The notes: a model not told the origin generated them from the sequence alone. A DNA stretch of 64,000 bases from Falsiroseomonas ponticola (GCF_016805305.1 NZ_JAERQN010000007.1:248001-312000), one strand, 5' to 3'; counted from the stretch's first letter, positions 1 through 10,014 are shown. Numbers and translations are program-made.

Positions 1-933
1 TTCGAAAGCGCGTCGGAGCAAGCCTTCGTCTGGGGCCGCGAATGGGGCTGCAACTCCGATATCGGCCGCCTCCGCCTCGTGCTCATGCACCGCCCGGGGG
101 AGGAGATGCGGGTGGTGGACACGCTGCCCCATATCCCGGAACTCAACGCCTTCGGGGACCCCGCGACCGGCGCCTATTGGCGCGGCAATCTCCGCCCGAC
201 GCTGGAGGAACAGCAGGCGCAGCATGATGCGCTGGTGGCCGCGCTGCGCGAGGAAGGTGTGGAGGTCGTGTACCTCAAGCGCGCCGCCGCAGGGCGCCAC
301 AAGTCGATCTACACGCGCGATTCCTGCATCGGCATCAAGGGCGGCGCCATCGTCACCCGCATGGGCCCGCGCATCCGGCGTGGCGAGGAAGCGCCGGTGA
401 CCGAAACCCTCGCTGCCATCGGCATGCCCATTCTGCGGACCATCCACGGCACCGGCCTGATGGAAGGCGGCAGCTTCGCCTATATCCGCCCCGACGTCGC
501 CGTCGTCGGCGTCTCCTCCCGCGTCAATGAGGAAGGCGCGCGGCAGCTGGAGCAAGTGCTGGCGGTGCAGGGCACGCGCCTGATCCGCGTGCAGATTCCC
601 GGCTACCGCCTGCACATCGACGGCGGCTTCGTGATGATCCACCACGACGTCGCCATCGTGAATCCCTCCATGCTGCCCTTCGTCTTCATGGAGGAGCTGA
701 AGCGCCTCGGCATCCGCATGATCCCGGTGAACCACGAGGATCCGTCCTGGACGGTGAACTGCCTGGCCGTGGCACCTGGCCGCGTCATCATGAGCGACCG
801 CGTCAGCGCGCGCACGCAGGATGCGCTGGACAGGGCCGGCATCTCCATCCGCCTGGTGGATTACGATCGCGTCGGGCTTGGCGGCGGCGGCATCCACTGC
901 TCGACGAGCCCGCTGGTGCGCGACCCCGTCTGA
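1..933 (+). CDS. Dimethylarginine dimethylaminohydrolase / amidinotransferase-family protein, 5'-truncated
   Basis: The frame is open from base 1, so the true start lies left of the window and 310 residues are visible. The protein belongs to the guanidine-modifying superfamily (arginine deiminase, DDAH, amidinotransferases), which attacks amidine carbons through a Cys-His pair. Visible motifs are YTRDSC, a GGSF segment, LHIDGG with the likely catalytic His205 (fragment numbering), and a C-terminal GGGGIHCSTSPL with the likely nucleophile Cys300. The substrate could be methylarginine, arginine or another guanidino compound; sequence alone does not decide. It lies just before a sensor kinase and a peptide-type ABC transport/amidohydrolase block on the same strand, so a role in nitrogen scavenging is plausible but inferred. 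Confidence 0.8.
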   Translation, partial: FESASEQAFVWGREWGCNSDIGRLRLVLMHRPGEEMRVVDTLPHIPELNAFGDPATGAYWRGNLRPTLEEQQAQHDALVAALREEGVEVVYLKRAAAGRHKSIYTRDSCIGIKGGAIVTRMGPRIRRGEEAPVTETLAAIGMPILRTIHGTGLMEGGSFAYIRPDVAVVGVSSRVNEEGARQLEQVLAVQGTRLIRVQIPGYRLHIDGGFVMIHHDVAIVNPSMLPFVFMEELKRLGIRMIPVNHEDPSWTVNCLAVAPGRVIMSDRVSARTQDALDRAGISIRLVDYDRVGLGGGGIHCSTSPLVRDPV

Positions 934-959
934 GGCGCGCTTCACGGCAACGTCATCGC

Positions 960-979
960 CGGCGCCGCCCGGGGCGCCG
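960..979 (+). terminator. GC-rich hairpin after the DDAH-family gene
   Basis: Arms CGGCGCC (960-966) and GGCGCCG (973-979) form a 7-bp stem with a 6-base loop. A moderately T-rich stretch follows, but there is no clean T run. It starts 27 bases after the stop codon, so it may terminate that transcript; it could also be chance in such GC-rich sequence. Confidence 0.3.
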
Positions 980-1077
980 CCGTTGTCTCGATTGTTGATT
1001 GCCCCCGTCTCGCGCTTGGCGCTTCTGGCAGATGCGGCATCCGTCTTCCGGGCGCCGCCGTTCCAGCCTGCGCAGAG

Positions 1078-3246
1078 ATGATGAACATCGATCCCGTCCG
1101 ATCGCTGGAACCCGCAGCCGCGGCGCCCGCAGACCCCGCGACCGGCATGGCGGGCGCCACCGAGCCGGGGTTGCGGCGGCAACTGGCGCTCCTCCTCCTG
1201 GCGGTCCTGCTGCCGGGGCTCGCCATGGTGGTGGGCCTGGCGCTTCGGCCATCGGCCGGGTTGTGGCCGGCGGCCTGGGGGTTGCTCGCGCTGATGGTCG
1301 GGTTCGGCATCGCGCTGCTGCTGGCGCGGCGGATCCTGGACCGCACCGCCGTGCTGGCGGCCCGCGCGGAAGCGGTGGCCGCCGGGGATGCGCCGCCCGG
1401 CCTCTGGGAGCCGGGCATCAGGGAACTCACCCGCATCGCCGCCGCGCTGGATGACGCGGCGCTCGCCGTCCGGGATCGCGAAGCCGCCTTCGCCGCGGCC
1501 TTCGAGCAATCGACCGTGCCCATGTCCCAGGCGGAATGCGACACCGCCGTCATCCTGCGCGCCAATGCCGCCTACTGCGCCCTGCTCGCGCGGCCGGTGG
1601 AGGCCATCATCGGCCGCCCGCTGACCGACTTCGTCCATGCCGATGACCGGGAGGAGGATCTGGAGGCGTTCCGCCGCCTCTGCCGCGGGGAGATCGCGAC
1701 CCATGCGCAGGTGAAGCGCTACCTGCGCCCCGATGGCAGCCTGCGCTGGGTGAAGGTCTCCACCTCTCCGGTGCGGGATCCCGAAGGCCGCGTGACGCGG
1801 ACGGTGGAGGTGGTGACGGACGTCACCGGCCGCCGGGCCGCGGAGGCCGCGCTGCGGGAAAGCGAGGCGCGGCTCAAGCGCGTGCAGCGGATCGGCCGCG
1901 TCGGCGGCTTCGAGATCGACCTGCGGAGCGGGGAGAATGCGCGCTCCGCCGAATACATGGCGCTGCAGGGCCTGCGCGCCGTCAACGCGCAGGAACAGCA
2001 CGAGGACTGGGTGCGCCGCCTGCATCCGGAGGACCGGGAGCGCGCGGAGCACCGATTCCTGGAGGCGATCGCCGATACCTCCGGCGAGGTGGACTACGCG
2101 CAGGAATATCGCATCGTGACACCCTCCGGCGAGGTCCGCTGGATCGCGGCGCGGGCGGAGATCGAGCGTGACGCGGAAGGCCGGTCGCTGCGCATGCTCG
2201 GTGCGCATGTCGATGTGACGGAGCTGAAGACGGCGGAAGCCGCGGTGCGGGACCGCGAGCACATGCTGCGCATCGCGCTCGGCGCCGCGCGGCTCGGCAC
2301 CTGGGATGTGGATCTGCGGCAGGGCACGGCGTCCCGCTCCGCCCGCACCTTGGAGATCTTCGGCCTGTCGCCCGATACCGCGGCCGGCGCCTATCCCAGC
2401 TTCCGCGACCGCATCCATCCGGAGGACCGCGGCCGGCTTGATGAGGCCGTGGCGCGCGTCACGCGCGGGGAGGCGGAGCGCTACCACGTCACCTACCGCG
2501 CGCGCCGGGGCGATGGCTGGTGCTGGGTGGAAAGCCACGGCAGCGTCGCGGCGCGGGACCCTGCGACGGGCGAGGCGACGCGGCTGATCGGCACCACGCA
2601 GGACATCACGGAACGCAAGCAGACGGAGGAACGCCAGGCGCTGCTGGCGCGGGAGGTCGATCACCGCGCGAAGAACGCGCTGGCCGTCGTGCAGGCCGCG
2701 CTGCGGCTGACGCCGCGCACCGATGTGCGGAGCTACGTGGCCGCGGTGGAGGGCCGCGTGGCGGCGCTGGCGCGCGCCCATACCCTGCTGGCGGATGCCC
2801 AGTGGAACGGCGCCGCGATGCGCAGCCTGGCGGAGGGCGAGCTGGCCGCCTTCCTGCCGGCGGATGGCGCGCCCCGCGTCGTGATGGATGGCCCGCCGGT
2901 GCTGCTGCTGCCGACCGCGGCGCAGGCGGTGTCCATGACGCTGCATGAACTGGCGACCAATGCGACGAAATACGGCGCGCTGAGCGTGGCCGGCGGCCAG
3001 GTGACGCTCGGCTGGCGCGTGCGGGATGGCCGCTTCACCTGGCGGTGGCAGGAACTCGGCGGCCCCGCCATCGCGGGCCAGCCCGCGCGCCGCGGCTTCG
3101 GCTCCCGCGTGATCGAGGCGACGATCCGTGACCAGCTGGGCGGCACGCTGGAACGGCGCTGGGTGGAGACGGGGCTGGTGGTGGAGGCCTCCATCCCGCT
3201 GGATCGCGCCATCATCGGCCCGGCGGCGGAGGCCACCGGGCCCTGA
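1078..3246 (+). CDS. Membrane sensor histidine kinase, three PAS domains, HWE family
   Basis: The protein has 722 residues. Two hydrophobic segments (about 34-56 and 62-84) anchor it in the membrane, followed by a HAMP-like linker and three successive PAS regions (about 135-255, 263-385 and 392-510), each ending in a PAC-like stretch. The kinase core is of the HWE type: AREVDHRAKNALAVVQ carries the phosphoacceptor His529, and the ATP-binding N box reads HELATNATKYGALS (623-636). HWE kinases autophosphorylate and pass phosphate to a response regulator, but none is encoded nearby, so it is an orphan here. Two ATGs stand in tandem at 1078 and 1081. Its stop is 4 bases from the stop of the convergent binding-protein gene. 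The signal sensed is unknown. Confidence 0.9.
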   Translation: MMNIDPVRSLEPAAAAPADPATGMAGATEPGLRRQLALLLLAVLLPGLAMVVGLALRPSAGLWPAAWGLLALMVGFGIALLLARRILDRTAVLAARAEAVAAGDAPPGLWEPGIRELTRIAAALDDAALAVRDREAAFAAAFEQSTVPMSQAECDTAVILRANAAYCALLARPVEAIIGRPLTDFVHADDREEDLEAFRRLCRGEIATHAQVKRYLRPDGSLRWVKVSTSPVRDPEGRVTRTVEVVTDVTGRRAAEAALRESEARLKRVQRIGRVGGFEIDLRSGENARSAEYMALQGLRAVNAQEQHEDWVRRLHPEDRERAEHRFLEAIADTSGEVDYAQEYRIVTPSGEVRWIAARAEIERDAEGRSLRMLGAHVDVTELKTAEAAVRDREHMLRIALGAARLGTWDVDLRQGTASRSARTLEIFGLSPDTAAGAYPSFRDRIHPEDRGRLDEAVARVTRGEAERYHVTYRARRGDGWCWVESHGSVAARDPATGEATRLIGTTQDITERKQTEERQALLAREVDHRAKNALAVVQAALRLTPRTDVRSYVAAVEGRVAALARAHTLLADAQWNGAAMRSLAEGELAAFLPADGAPRVVMDGPPVLLLPTAAQAVSMTLHELATNATKYGALSVAGGQVTLGWRVRDGRFTWRWQELGGPAIAGQPARRGFGSRVIEATIRDQLGGTLERRWVETGLVVEASIPLDRAIIGPAAEATGP

Positions 3247-3250
3247 GCGC

Positions 3251-4822
3251 CTATCGCTTCGTCACGCCCCAGAAGACCGGGACGGTGGTGGGGCGCAGGC
3301 CCTCGATGTTCGCGCGATGCGCGGCCAGCGTGCGGAACTGCCCGGCATTGATGTAGGGCAGCACCTCATAGGCGCGGGCATGGACGCGATGCAGGATCTC
3401 CTGCCGCTTCGCCGCGTCATTCTCCTCCCACCAGGAACGGCGCAGATCCTCCAGCTGCTGGTCGCAGGGCCAGCCGGTCAGGCCACCCTCGCAGGGGCTG
3501 GCGAGGTAGAGGTTGGTCAGCGGGTTCTGGCCGTCCAGCACATTGGCGACGGTGACGAAGAAGTTCCAGCCGCCCTGGTCCACCGGCTCCCGCCGGTTGC
3601 GGCGCTGCGTGACCGTCGCCCAGTCCATGCTGGGCACGTCCATGTTCAGCCCCGCGCGCTGGAAGGCCTGCGCCATGACCAGCGTCGCTGCGTTGTTGAT
3701 GGGGCTGTCGGCGGCGTTCATGAAGACGATGCGCTGGCCGTTGTAGCCGGCTTCGCGCAGCAGGGCGCGGGCACGTTCCACATTCGCCTCCCGCAGCCCC
3801 TGCGCGCCGGCGCTGCTTTCCAGCGGCGTGCCGCAGAAGAAGAAGGCGGGGCAGTAGGGCACCTGTTCGCTGGCGCGGATGCCGACGGCCTGCAGCACCT
3901 CCTGCTGGTTCACCAGGTGCAGCAGCGCCTGGCGCGCGGCGGGGTGGTTGAAGGGCGGCTGGGTGTGGTTGATGCGCAGCCAGACCATGAAGCCCACGGG
4001 GTTCAGCGCCATGGTGCGGATGTTGCGGTTGCGCTCCAGCGTCGGGACGATGTCCGGGGAGGGCTGTTCGATGAAGTCGATCTCGCCGGATTGCAGCGCG
4101 GCCGCGGCGGTGGCGGGGTCCGGCATCGCCAGCCATTCGACGCGATCGACATTCACGACCTTCCCGCCGGCCAGCCCATCGGCGGCCTCCGCGCGCGGGC
4201 GATAGTTGGGGTTGCGCGTGTAGACGGCGCGATCACCGACGCGCCACTGGCTGGCCTGGAAGATGAAGGGGCCGCTGCCCGTCGCATCCGTGATCGCCGT
4301 CGTTGCCGGCGTCTGCGCGATGCGTTCCGGCATCACGAAGAGCGCGCTCGCGGTCGGTCGCGCCAGCGCCTCCGTCACCAGCGCGAAGGGGCGGGAGAGG
4401 GTGATGGTGAAGGTCTTGTCGTCCACCACCGCCATGCTGGCCGTGGCCGCCGCCAGCGCGCGGCCGACGATGTCCCGCTGCGACCAGCGGCGGATGGAGG
4501 CGACGGCATCCGCCGCGCGCACGGGCTGGCCATCATGGAAGGCCAGGCCGTCGCGCAGGGTGAAGCGGTGCGTCAGGCCATCGGCGCTGGCGACATGCGT
4601 ATCGACCATCTGCGGGCGGGCGACGCCCTGGCTGTCCAGCGCGAAGAGCTGGTCATAGACCATGAAGCCGTGGTTGCGGACGAAGGCCGCCGTGGACTGC
4701 ACCGGGTCCAGGCTGGCCAGGTCGTTGATCAGCACGACCCGCAGCGTGGACTGCGCCTGGGCCAGCCCCGCCGTCAGAGATATCGCGGCCGCCGCCACCG
4801 CCCCGATCCACCGCCTGCGCAT
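3251..4822 (-). CDS. ABC transporter substrate-binding protein, peptide/nickel (SBP_bac_5) family
   Basis: This 523-residue protein begins with a Sec signal peptide (basic MRRRW, a hydrophobic run, then AQAQ near residue 23), so it is periplasmic. It has the family 5 architecture: the opening LASLDPVQS segment, the DGLTHRFTLRDGLAFHDGQPV region and an ADAVASI motif. Such proteins hand oligopeptides, opines, nickel chelates or glycosides to a DppBC-type permease. It is divergent from the amidohydrolase at 4976 and is probably a second binding protein for the transporter encoded at 6598-12457, which has its own binding protein at 8410. Two receptors for one permease would broaden the substrate range; this is inferred from position only. 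Confidence 0.88.
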   Translation of the reverse strand: MRRRWIGAVAAAAISLTAGLAQAQSTLRVVLINDLASLDPVQSTAAFVRNHGFMVYDQLFALDSQGVARPQMVDTHVASADGLTHRFTLRDGLAFHDGQPVRAADAVASIRRWSQRDIVGRALAAATASMAVVDDKTFTITLSRPFALVTEALARPTASALFVMPERIAQTPATTAITDATGSGPFIFQASQWRVGDRAVYTRNPNYRPRAEAADGLAGGKVVNVDRVEWLAMPDPATAAAALQSGEIDFIEQPSPDIVPTLERNRNIRTMALNPVGFMVWLRINHTQPPFNHPAARQALLHLVNQQEVLQAVGIRASEQVPYCPAFFFCGTPLESSAGAQGLREANVERARALLREAGYNGQRIVFMNAADSPINNAATLVMAQAFQRAGLNMDVPSMDWATVTQRRNRREPVDQGGWNFFVTVANVLDGQNPLTNLYLASPCEGGLTGWPCDQQLEDLRRSWWEENDAAKRQEILHRVHARAYEVLPYINAGQFRTLAAHRANIEGLRPTTVPVFWGVTKR

Positions 4823-4975
4823 GCGTCACTTCCTCATCCCGATGCCGCGATCATCAGCGCAGCGCGGCTGGCGGGCAATGATCTTTCCGCATCGCCGGGT
4901 TGACGTGTCCCTATCGTCGCCTGACAGTCCCTTCATCTTGTGCGGCGCGGAAAACGGTATGCGGTGTACGGCCTG

Positions 4976-6598
4976 ATGAGCGAAATGATCTTCACCGGCG
5001 GGCGCATCTTCCGCGGCCTGGCCAGTGGCTTCGCGGAGGCGATGGCCATCCGCGACGGGCGCGTGCTGGCGGTCGGTTCGCTGGCCGAGGTGGAGGCCGC
5101 CGCACCGGGCGCAGGGCGCATCGACCTCGCCGGCCGCGTCGCCATCCCGGCCTTCAACGAAGCGCATATGCACCTGCTGCCCTATGGCCTGGCGCTGGCC
5201 GGCGTGAATCTGCGCGCGGAGCAGGTGCGCACGCTGGATGAGGCGCTGAAGCGCATCGGGGAGGCCGCGAAGGCCGCGCCCAAGGGCGCCTGGGTGCTCG
5301 GCCGCGGCTATGACCACGCGGAACTCGATATCGGCCGCCATCCCACGGCGGCGGAGCTGGATGCCGTCTCGCCCGACAATCCCGTCTTCATCGTCCGCAC
5401 CTGCGGCCATATGGGCGTGGCCAACACCGCCGCGATGCGCGCCGCCGGCGTCGGCCACAACACGCCGGATCCCGAAGGCGGCGTGATCGAGCGCAAGGGC
5501 GGCGCGCTGACCGGCCTGTTCCAGGAACGCGCGATGCGCCTGGTGCGGGACGTGATCCCGCCGCCGGATGCGGAAGCCCTGGTCGCGGCGATCGAGCGCG
5601 CGGGCAACCACCTCGCCTCCTTCGGCTTCGCCAGCGCAACCGACATGAATGTCGGCATGACCGCGGGGATGGCGGAGGTCGAGGCCTTCCACGCCGCGCT
5701 CGCCGCCGGGCGTTCGCCGCTGCGGATGTGGAACGTGCTGGCCGGCAATCCGGAGGGCATCGCCCAGCAGGCCTGGGAGGCCGGGCTGCGCCCGAACCAG
5801 GGCGACGACATGCTGCGCTGGGGCGCGGTGAAGGTCTTCGCCGATGGCAGCGCGGGCGGCCTGACCGCGGCCTTCTTCGATCCCTACCTGGAAAGCGCCG
5901 GCGGCGGCACCGGCGTCTTCACCTTCCCGGACGACAAGATCCACGCGCTGCTCAAGCTTTACCATGAGCAGGGCTGGCAGCTCGACATCCACGCCATCGG
6001 CGATGCGGCGATCGAGCAGGTGCTGGTGGGCATGGAGGCCGCGGATAGCGCGGCGCATCCCTTCGCCGGCCGCCGCCACCGCATCGAGCATTGCGGCTTC
6101 CTCAACCGCGACCAGATGCGACGCATGAAGGCGCGCGGCATCCTGCCGGTGCCGCAGCCCGTCTTCATGTATGAATTCGGCGACCTCTACATCCGCAACC
6201 TCGGCCTGCCGCGCAGCGAGAATGCCTATCCGATGCGGACCTGGCTGGAGGAGGGGCACCATCCCGCCGCATCCTCCGACTGCCCCGTCTCCACCGTGGA
6301 TCCCTTCATCAACCTCTTCACCATGATCACCCGCAAGACCAGCCGCGGCACGGTGATGGGGCCTGGCGAAGCGCTGACGGTGGAGCAGGCCGTGCACTGC
6401 CAGACCTGGTGCGGCGCCTATACGCAATTCGCGGAGGATCGCCGCGGTACGCTGGAGCCGGGCATGATGGCCGACATCGCCGTCTTGTCCCACGACATTT
6501 TCTCCAGCACGCCGGAGGAGATCCTGCACGACACACGCGCGGACCTGACGCTGCGGGGCGGCACGGTGATCTTCGACCGGCATGGGGAGGCCGCCTGA
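4976..6598 (+). CDS. Metal-dependent amidohydrolase, YtcJ-like (Amidohydro_3)
   Basis: The predicted product has 540 residues when started at ATG 4976 (MSEMIFTGGRIF); an upstream in-frame start at 4940 adds unconserved residues. The fold is that of YtcJ-type amidohydrolases: N-terminal beta-sandwich, metal-binding HxH in FNEAHMHLLP, a KVFADGSAGG strand, DIHAIGDAA, RIEHCGF, and a SSDCPVSTVDPF aspartate region. Family members hydrolyse amide or related C-N bonds in poorly defined substrates. Its stop overlaps the start of the first permease gene (TGATG), so it is translationally coupled to the ABC transporter and probably acts on what the transporter imports. Confidence 0.9.
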   Translation: MSEMIFTGGRIFRGLASGFAEAMAIRDGRVLAVGSLAEVEAAAPGAGRIDLAGRVAIPAFNEAHMHLLPYGLALAGVNLRAEQVRTLDEALKRIGEAAKAAPKGAWVLGRGYDHAELDIGRHPTAAELDAVSPDNPVFIVRTCGHMGVANTAAMRAAGVGHNTPDPEGGVIERKGGALTGLFQERAMRLVRDVIPPPDAEALVAAIERAGNHLASFGFASATDMNVGMTAGMAEVEAFHAALAAGRSPLRMWNVLAGNPEGIAQQAWEAGLRPNQGDDMLRWGAVKVFADGSAGGLTAAFFDPYLESAGGGTGVFTFPDDKIHALLKLYHEQGWQLDIHAIGDAAIEQVLVGMEAADSAAHPFAGRRHRIEHCGFLNRDQMRRMKARGILPVPQPVFMYEFGDLYIRNLGLPRSENAYPMRTWLEEGHHPAASSDCPVSTVDPFINLFTMITRKTSRGTVMGPGEALTVEQAVHCQTWCGAYTQFAEDRRGTLEPGMMADIAVLSHDIFSSTPEEILHDTRADLTLRGGTVIFDRHGEAA

Positions 6599-7539
6599 TG
6601 CTGCGCCACGCCGTCCAGCGCCTGCTGCTGGCCGTGCCGGTGATGTTCGGCGTGCTGCTTGTCGGCTTCCTGCTGATGCAGGTGGTGCCGACCGACCCCG
6701 CCGTGGTCCGCGCGGGGCCCAATGCCAGCGCCGAGATCATCGAGGCGATCCGCCGCGACCTCGGCCTCGACAAGCCGCTCTGGCTGCAGTTCTTCCTCTA
6801 TCTCGGGCGGCTGGCGCAGGGCGACCTCGGCGTCTCCATCATCAACAACGTGCCCGTCGCGCAGGAACTCGGCACCACCATCGGCCCGACGCTGGAACTG
6901 ATGGTGGCGAGCCTCGTCTGGTCCATCCCGCTCGGCCTCTTCCTCGGCACCATCGGCGCCTATTGGCGCGGCTCGCTGATCGATCGCGTGGTCATGGCGA
7001 TCAGCGTCGCGGGCGTCTCCGTGCCGGTCTTCTTCCTCGGCCTGGTGCTGATCTGGTTCGTCGGCTTCAAATGGCAGTGGCTTCCCTTCACGGGGCGGGA
7101 GGGGCCGCTCTGGACCTGGCAGGGGCTGCGCGCCGTCATCCTGCCCGCGATCACGCTGGGCGGCGTCTTCGTCGGCCCCGTGGCGCGCATGACGCGCACC
7201 GCGGTGCTGGATGTGCTGGGCGCGGACCATGTGCGCACCGCGCGCGCCAAGGGCCTGCCGGAGCGCATCGTCGTGCTGCGCCATGCGCTGCGCAACGCGA
7301 TGGTGCCGGTGGTGACGCTGATCGGCCTGCAGATCGGCTTCCTGCTCGGCGGCGCGGTGGTGACGGAGACGGTCTTCTCCTGGCCCGGCGTCGGGCGCCT
7401 CGCGGTCGGCGCCATCCTGTCCTCCGATTTCCCGATGGCGCAGGGCACCATCATCGTCCTGTCACTCGGCTTCATCCTGGTGAACCTGACCGTCGATCTC
7501 CTCTACGGCGTGCTCGATCCGCGGGTGCGCGCGGCATGA
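6598..7539 (+). CDS. ABC transporter permease, DppB/OppB type
   Basis: The 313-residue inner-membrane protein starts in the usual DppB way (MLRHAVQRLLLAVPVMFGV...) and continues with the periplasmic VPTDPAVVRAG segment. About six membrane helices follow. The cytoplasmic EAA loop, GADHVRTARAKGLPE, is the docking site for the ATPase. The ATG overlaps the amidohydrolase stop, and the gene's own stop overlaps the next permease. It forms the heterodimeric channel with the DppC-type partner at 7536. Confidence 0.93.
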   Translation: MLRHAVQRLLLAVPVMFGVLLVGFLLMQVVPTDPAVVRAGPNASAEIIEAIRRDLGLDKPLWLQFFLYLGRLAQGDLGVSIINNVPVAQELGTTIGPTLELMVASLVWSIPLGLFLGTIGAYWRGSLIDRVVMAISVAGVSVPVFFLGLVLIWFVGFKWQWLPFTGREGPLWTWQGLRAVILPAITLGGVFVGPVARMTRTAVLDVLGADHVRTARAKGLPERIVVLRHALRNAMVPVVTLIGLQIGFLLGGAVVTETVFSWPGVGRLAVGAILSSDFPMAQGTIIVLSLGFILVNLTVDLLYGVLDPRVRAA

Positions 7540-8387
7540 GCGGCGTGCAGCCCCCCGCGCGGCCCTCCACGCTGCGTGTCCTGTTGCGGGAACCCGCCGC
7601 GGCCGTCTCCGCCACGCTGGTCGCCGTCACGGTACTGGCGGCGCTGCTGGCGCCATGGCTCGCGCCCTACGATCCCTATGAGACCGACCTGATGGCGATC
7701 ATGCAGCCGCCGGGCGGAGCCTATCTGCTGGGGACGGATGGGCAGGGGAGGGACATGCTCTCCCGCCTGCTCTACGGCCTGCGCGTGACCCTGACGATGG
7801 GGGCGCTCAGCCTCGCCTTCGGGGGCGTGCTCGGCGTGCTGATCGGCTTCTGCGCGGCCTATTACCGGCGCGTGGACGGGCTGCTGATGCGGCTGGCGGA
7901 CATCATGCTCTCCTTCCCCGCCATCCTCTTCGGCCTGGCCATCGCGGCCATCGCGGGGCCGGGCGTGACGGCGGTGGTGATCGCGCTGTCCGTCGCGACC
8001 GTGCCGCTGATGGCGCGCATCGCGCGATCGACCGCGCTCGTCGTGCTGGGGCTCGATTACATCGAGGCCGCGCGCGCCCAGGGCATGGGCGATGCGCGGC
8101 TGATCTGGCGGCACCTGATGCCGAACTGCCTCTCCCCCATCCTCGTCTTCGCCACGCTGCGCTTCGGCCAGGTGATTCTGTTGGGATCGGCGCTGTCCTT
8201 CCTCGGCCTCGGCGCGCAGGCGCCGATCGCGGAACTCGGCGCCATGGCGGCGCAGGGCCGCACCTTTCTGTTCTTCGCGCCGCATATCAGCGTCATTCCC
8301 TCGGTCGCGATCTTCGTCATCGTCCTCGCCTTCAACGTGCTGGGGGATGCGCTGCGCGATGCGCTCGATCCCCGGCTCCGCGTCTAG
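7536..8387 (+). CDS. ABC transporter permease, DppC/OppC type
   Basis: The predicted protein has 283 residues. The start ATG at 7536 overlaps the preceding stop by four bases (ATGA); longer open frames upstream are shadows of the first permease. It has the DppC N-terminal extension (APYDPYETD) followed by LLGTDGQGRDMLSRLLYG, which is typical of this subfamily, then five to six membrane helices and the EAA loop LDYIEAARAQGMGDARLIW. It pairs with the DppB-type protein to form the translocation pore. Confidence 0.93.
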   Translation: MSGVQPPARPSTLRVLLREPAAAVSATLVAVTVLAALLAPWLAPYDPYETDLMAIMQPPGGAYLLGTDGQGRDMLSRLLYGLRVTLTMGALSLAFGGVLGVLIGFCAAYYRRVDGLLMRLADIMLSFPAILFGLAIAAIAGPGVTAVVIALSVATVPLMARIARSTALVVLGLDYIEAARAQGMGDARLIWRHLMPNCLSPILVFATLRFGQVILLGSALSFLGLGAQAPIAELGAMAAQGRTFLFFAPHISVIPSVAIFVIVLAFNVLGDALRDALDPRLRV

Positions 8388-8409
8388 AACCAAGCAGGGA
8401 GAACCAAGC

Positions 8410-10014
8410 ATGAGAACCGGACTGCTCCGCCGCGGCATGATCGCCGCCGCCGCCATCGCCGCGACGCTGCCCGCGCTGCCCGCGGGGGCACAGACGCCGC
8501 GCAACACCGCGGTCTTCATGCGGGAGATCGATGCGGACCGCTATGACCTCCACCGCAGCACCGCCCGCGGCGCCGGTGAGATCGTGACGCTGATGACCGA
8601 CACGCTGGTCAGCATGGATTGGGATGGCCGCACCATCCGCCCCGGCCTGGCCGAAAGCTGGACGGTGTCGGAGGACGGCAAGCTCTACACCTTCCGGCTC
8701 CGCCGCGACGTCACCTTCTGCGACGGCAAGCCGATGACGGCGGAGGACGTCGTCTATTCCATCAACCGCTGGATCTCGCCCGCCACGCGCAGCCCCGTCG
8801 CCTGGCGCGCCGGCCCGGTGAAGGAGATCCGCGCCGTCGATCCCTACACCGTCGAATACGAACTCAACGCGCCCTTCAGCGAGCTGCTGTCGCAGCTCAC
8901 GCTCTTCTTCGCCGGCATCATCGACCGCGCGACGGTGGAGCGCCTCGGCGACAATTTCGGCACCCAGGGCTTCAACGGCACCGGCCCCTATTGCTGGGCC
9001 AGCTGGACGCCGCGCAGCGAGCTGGTGCTGACGCGCCACCCCACCTATCGCTGGGGCCCGCCCATCTTCGAGAATCGCGGCCCCGCCCATGTGGAGCGCA
9101 TCGTCTGGCGCGTGGTGCCGGAAGCCACCGCGCGCCTCGCCGCGCTGCAGACCGGCCAGGCCGATGTCACGCAGTACATCCCGATGGTGGCGGTGGACAG
9201 CGTGCGCCGCGTGCCGACGGTGACGGTGACGACGCAGCCCAACTACTTCTGGGACTACTATCTCGGCTTCAAGGTGGACAAGCCGGTGGTCAGCGACCGC
9301 GCCGTGCGCCGCGCCATCCACCAGGCGGTGGATCGCGCCGCGCTGGTGCGCGCCGTCTGGTTCGGCCACGCCCAGCCCGCGCTGAACATCGTCAACCCCA
9401 ACACGCTGGACTACGACGCGCAGTCGGACACGCTGGTCCCGCGCTTCGATCCGGCCGCCGCCGCGCGCACGCTGGATGAGGCCGGCTGGCGCATGGGGTC
9501 CGACGGCATCCGCGTGAAGGACGGCCAGCGCGCCACCTTCCTGACCTACGGCATCAACACGCTGGAGAACCAGCGCCAGGGCGAGATTATCCAGCAGGCG
9601 CTGCGCCGCGTCGGCATCGAGATGCGCGTCCAGCTCTTCGACGCCACCGTGGCCTGGGGCCGCATGGCGACGCAGGAATTCGACGCGCTGTTCCTCTCCT
9701 ACCCCTACTTCTCCGCGGGCGATGCGTTGGCGCTCTACTGGCACAGCCGCGCGCGGCCGACGCCGAACCGGATGAACTGGAACGACCCGGAGACGGATGC
9801 CTGGCTGGATGAGGCGCGCAGCGCCACCGATCCCGCCGTGCGCGCCCGCGCGCTCGCCCTGCTCCAGCGCAAGCTGGCGGAGGAAGCGCCCTGGCTGACC
9901 ACGGCTCGGGAGAATCTCTATGTCGGCAACAGCAACCGCGTGACCGGCGTGCGCGCCCATGGCCTCTACGGCATCGGCGTCTACAAGGCGCTGGACATGC
10001 GGATCGTGCGATAA
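8410..10014 (+). CDS. ABC transporter substrate-binding protein, SBP_bac_5 family
   Basis: The predicted product has 534 residues with an N-terminal signal peptide (MRTGLLRRG, hydrophobic stretch, cleavage near AGAQ at 28), so it is periplasmic. Family 5 features include LVSMDWDGRTIRPGLAESW and FRLRRDVTFCDGKPMTAEDVVYS. It sits between the permeases and the second amidohydrolase and is the primary receptor of this transporter. An AGGGAG ribosome-binding site lies 8 bases before ATG 8410. The leader contains an 11-bp direct repeat (AGAACCAAGCA at 8386 and 8400) whose second copy ends in the A of the start codon. Confidence 0.92.
   Translation: MRTGLLRRGMIAAAAIAATLPALPAGAQTPRNTAVFMREIDADRYDLHRSTARGAGEIVTLMTDTLVSMDWDGRTIRPGLAESWTVSEDGKLYTFRLRRDVTFCDGKPMTAEDVVYSINRWISPATRSPVAWRAGPVKEIRAVDPYTVEYELNAPFSELLSQLTLFFAGIIDRATVERLGDNFGTQGFNGTGPYCWASWTPRSELVLTRHPTYRWGPPIFENRGPAHVERIVWRVVPEATARLAALQTGQADVTQYIPMVAVDSVRRVPTVTVTTQPNYFWDYYLGFKVDKPVVSDRAVRRAIHQAVDRAALVRAVWFGHAQPALNIVNPNTLDYDAQSDTLVPRFDPAAAARTLDEAGWRMGSDGIRVKDGQRATFLTYGINTLENQRQGEIIQQALRRVGIEMRVQLFDATVAWGRMATQEFDALFLSYPYFSAGDALALYWHSRARPTPNRMNWNDPETDAWLDEARSATDPAVRARALALLQRKLAEEAPWLTTARENLYVGNSNRVTGVRAHGLYGIGVYKALDMRIVR

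Noticed and set aside
3128..4903. A 591-codon plus-strand open frame
   Set aside because: It overlaps the end of the HWE kinase and is opposite the binding-protein gene, which has a signal peptide and family motifs.
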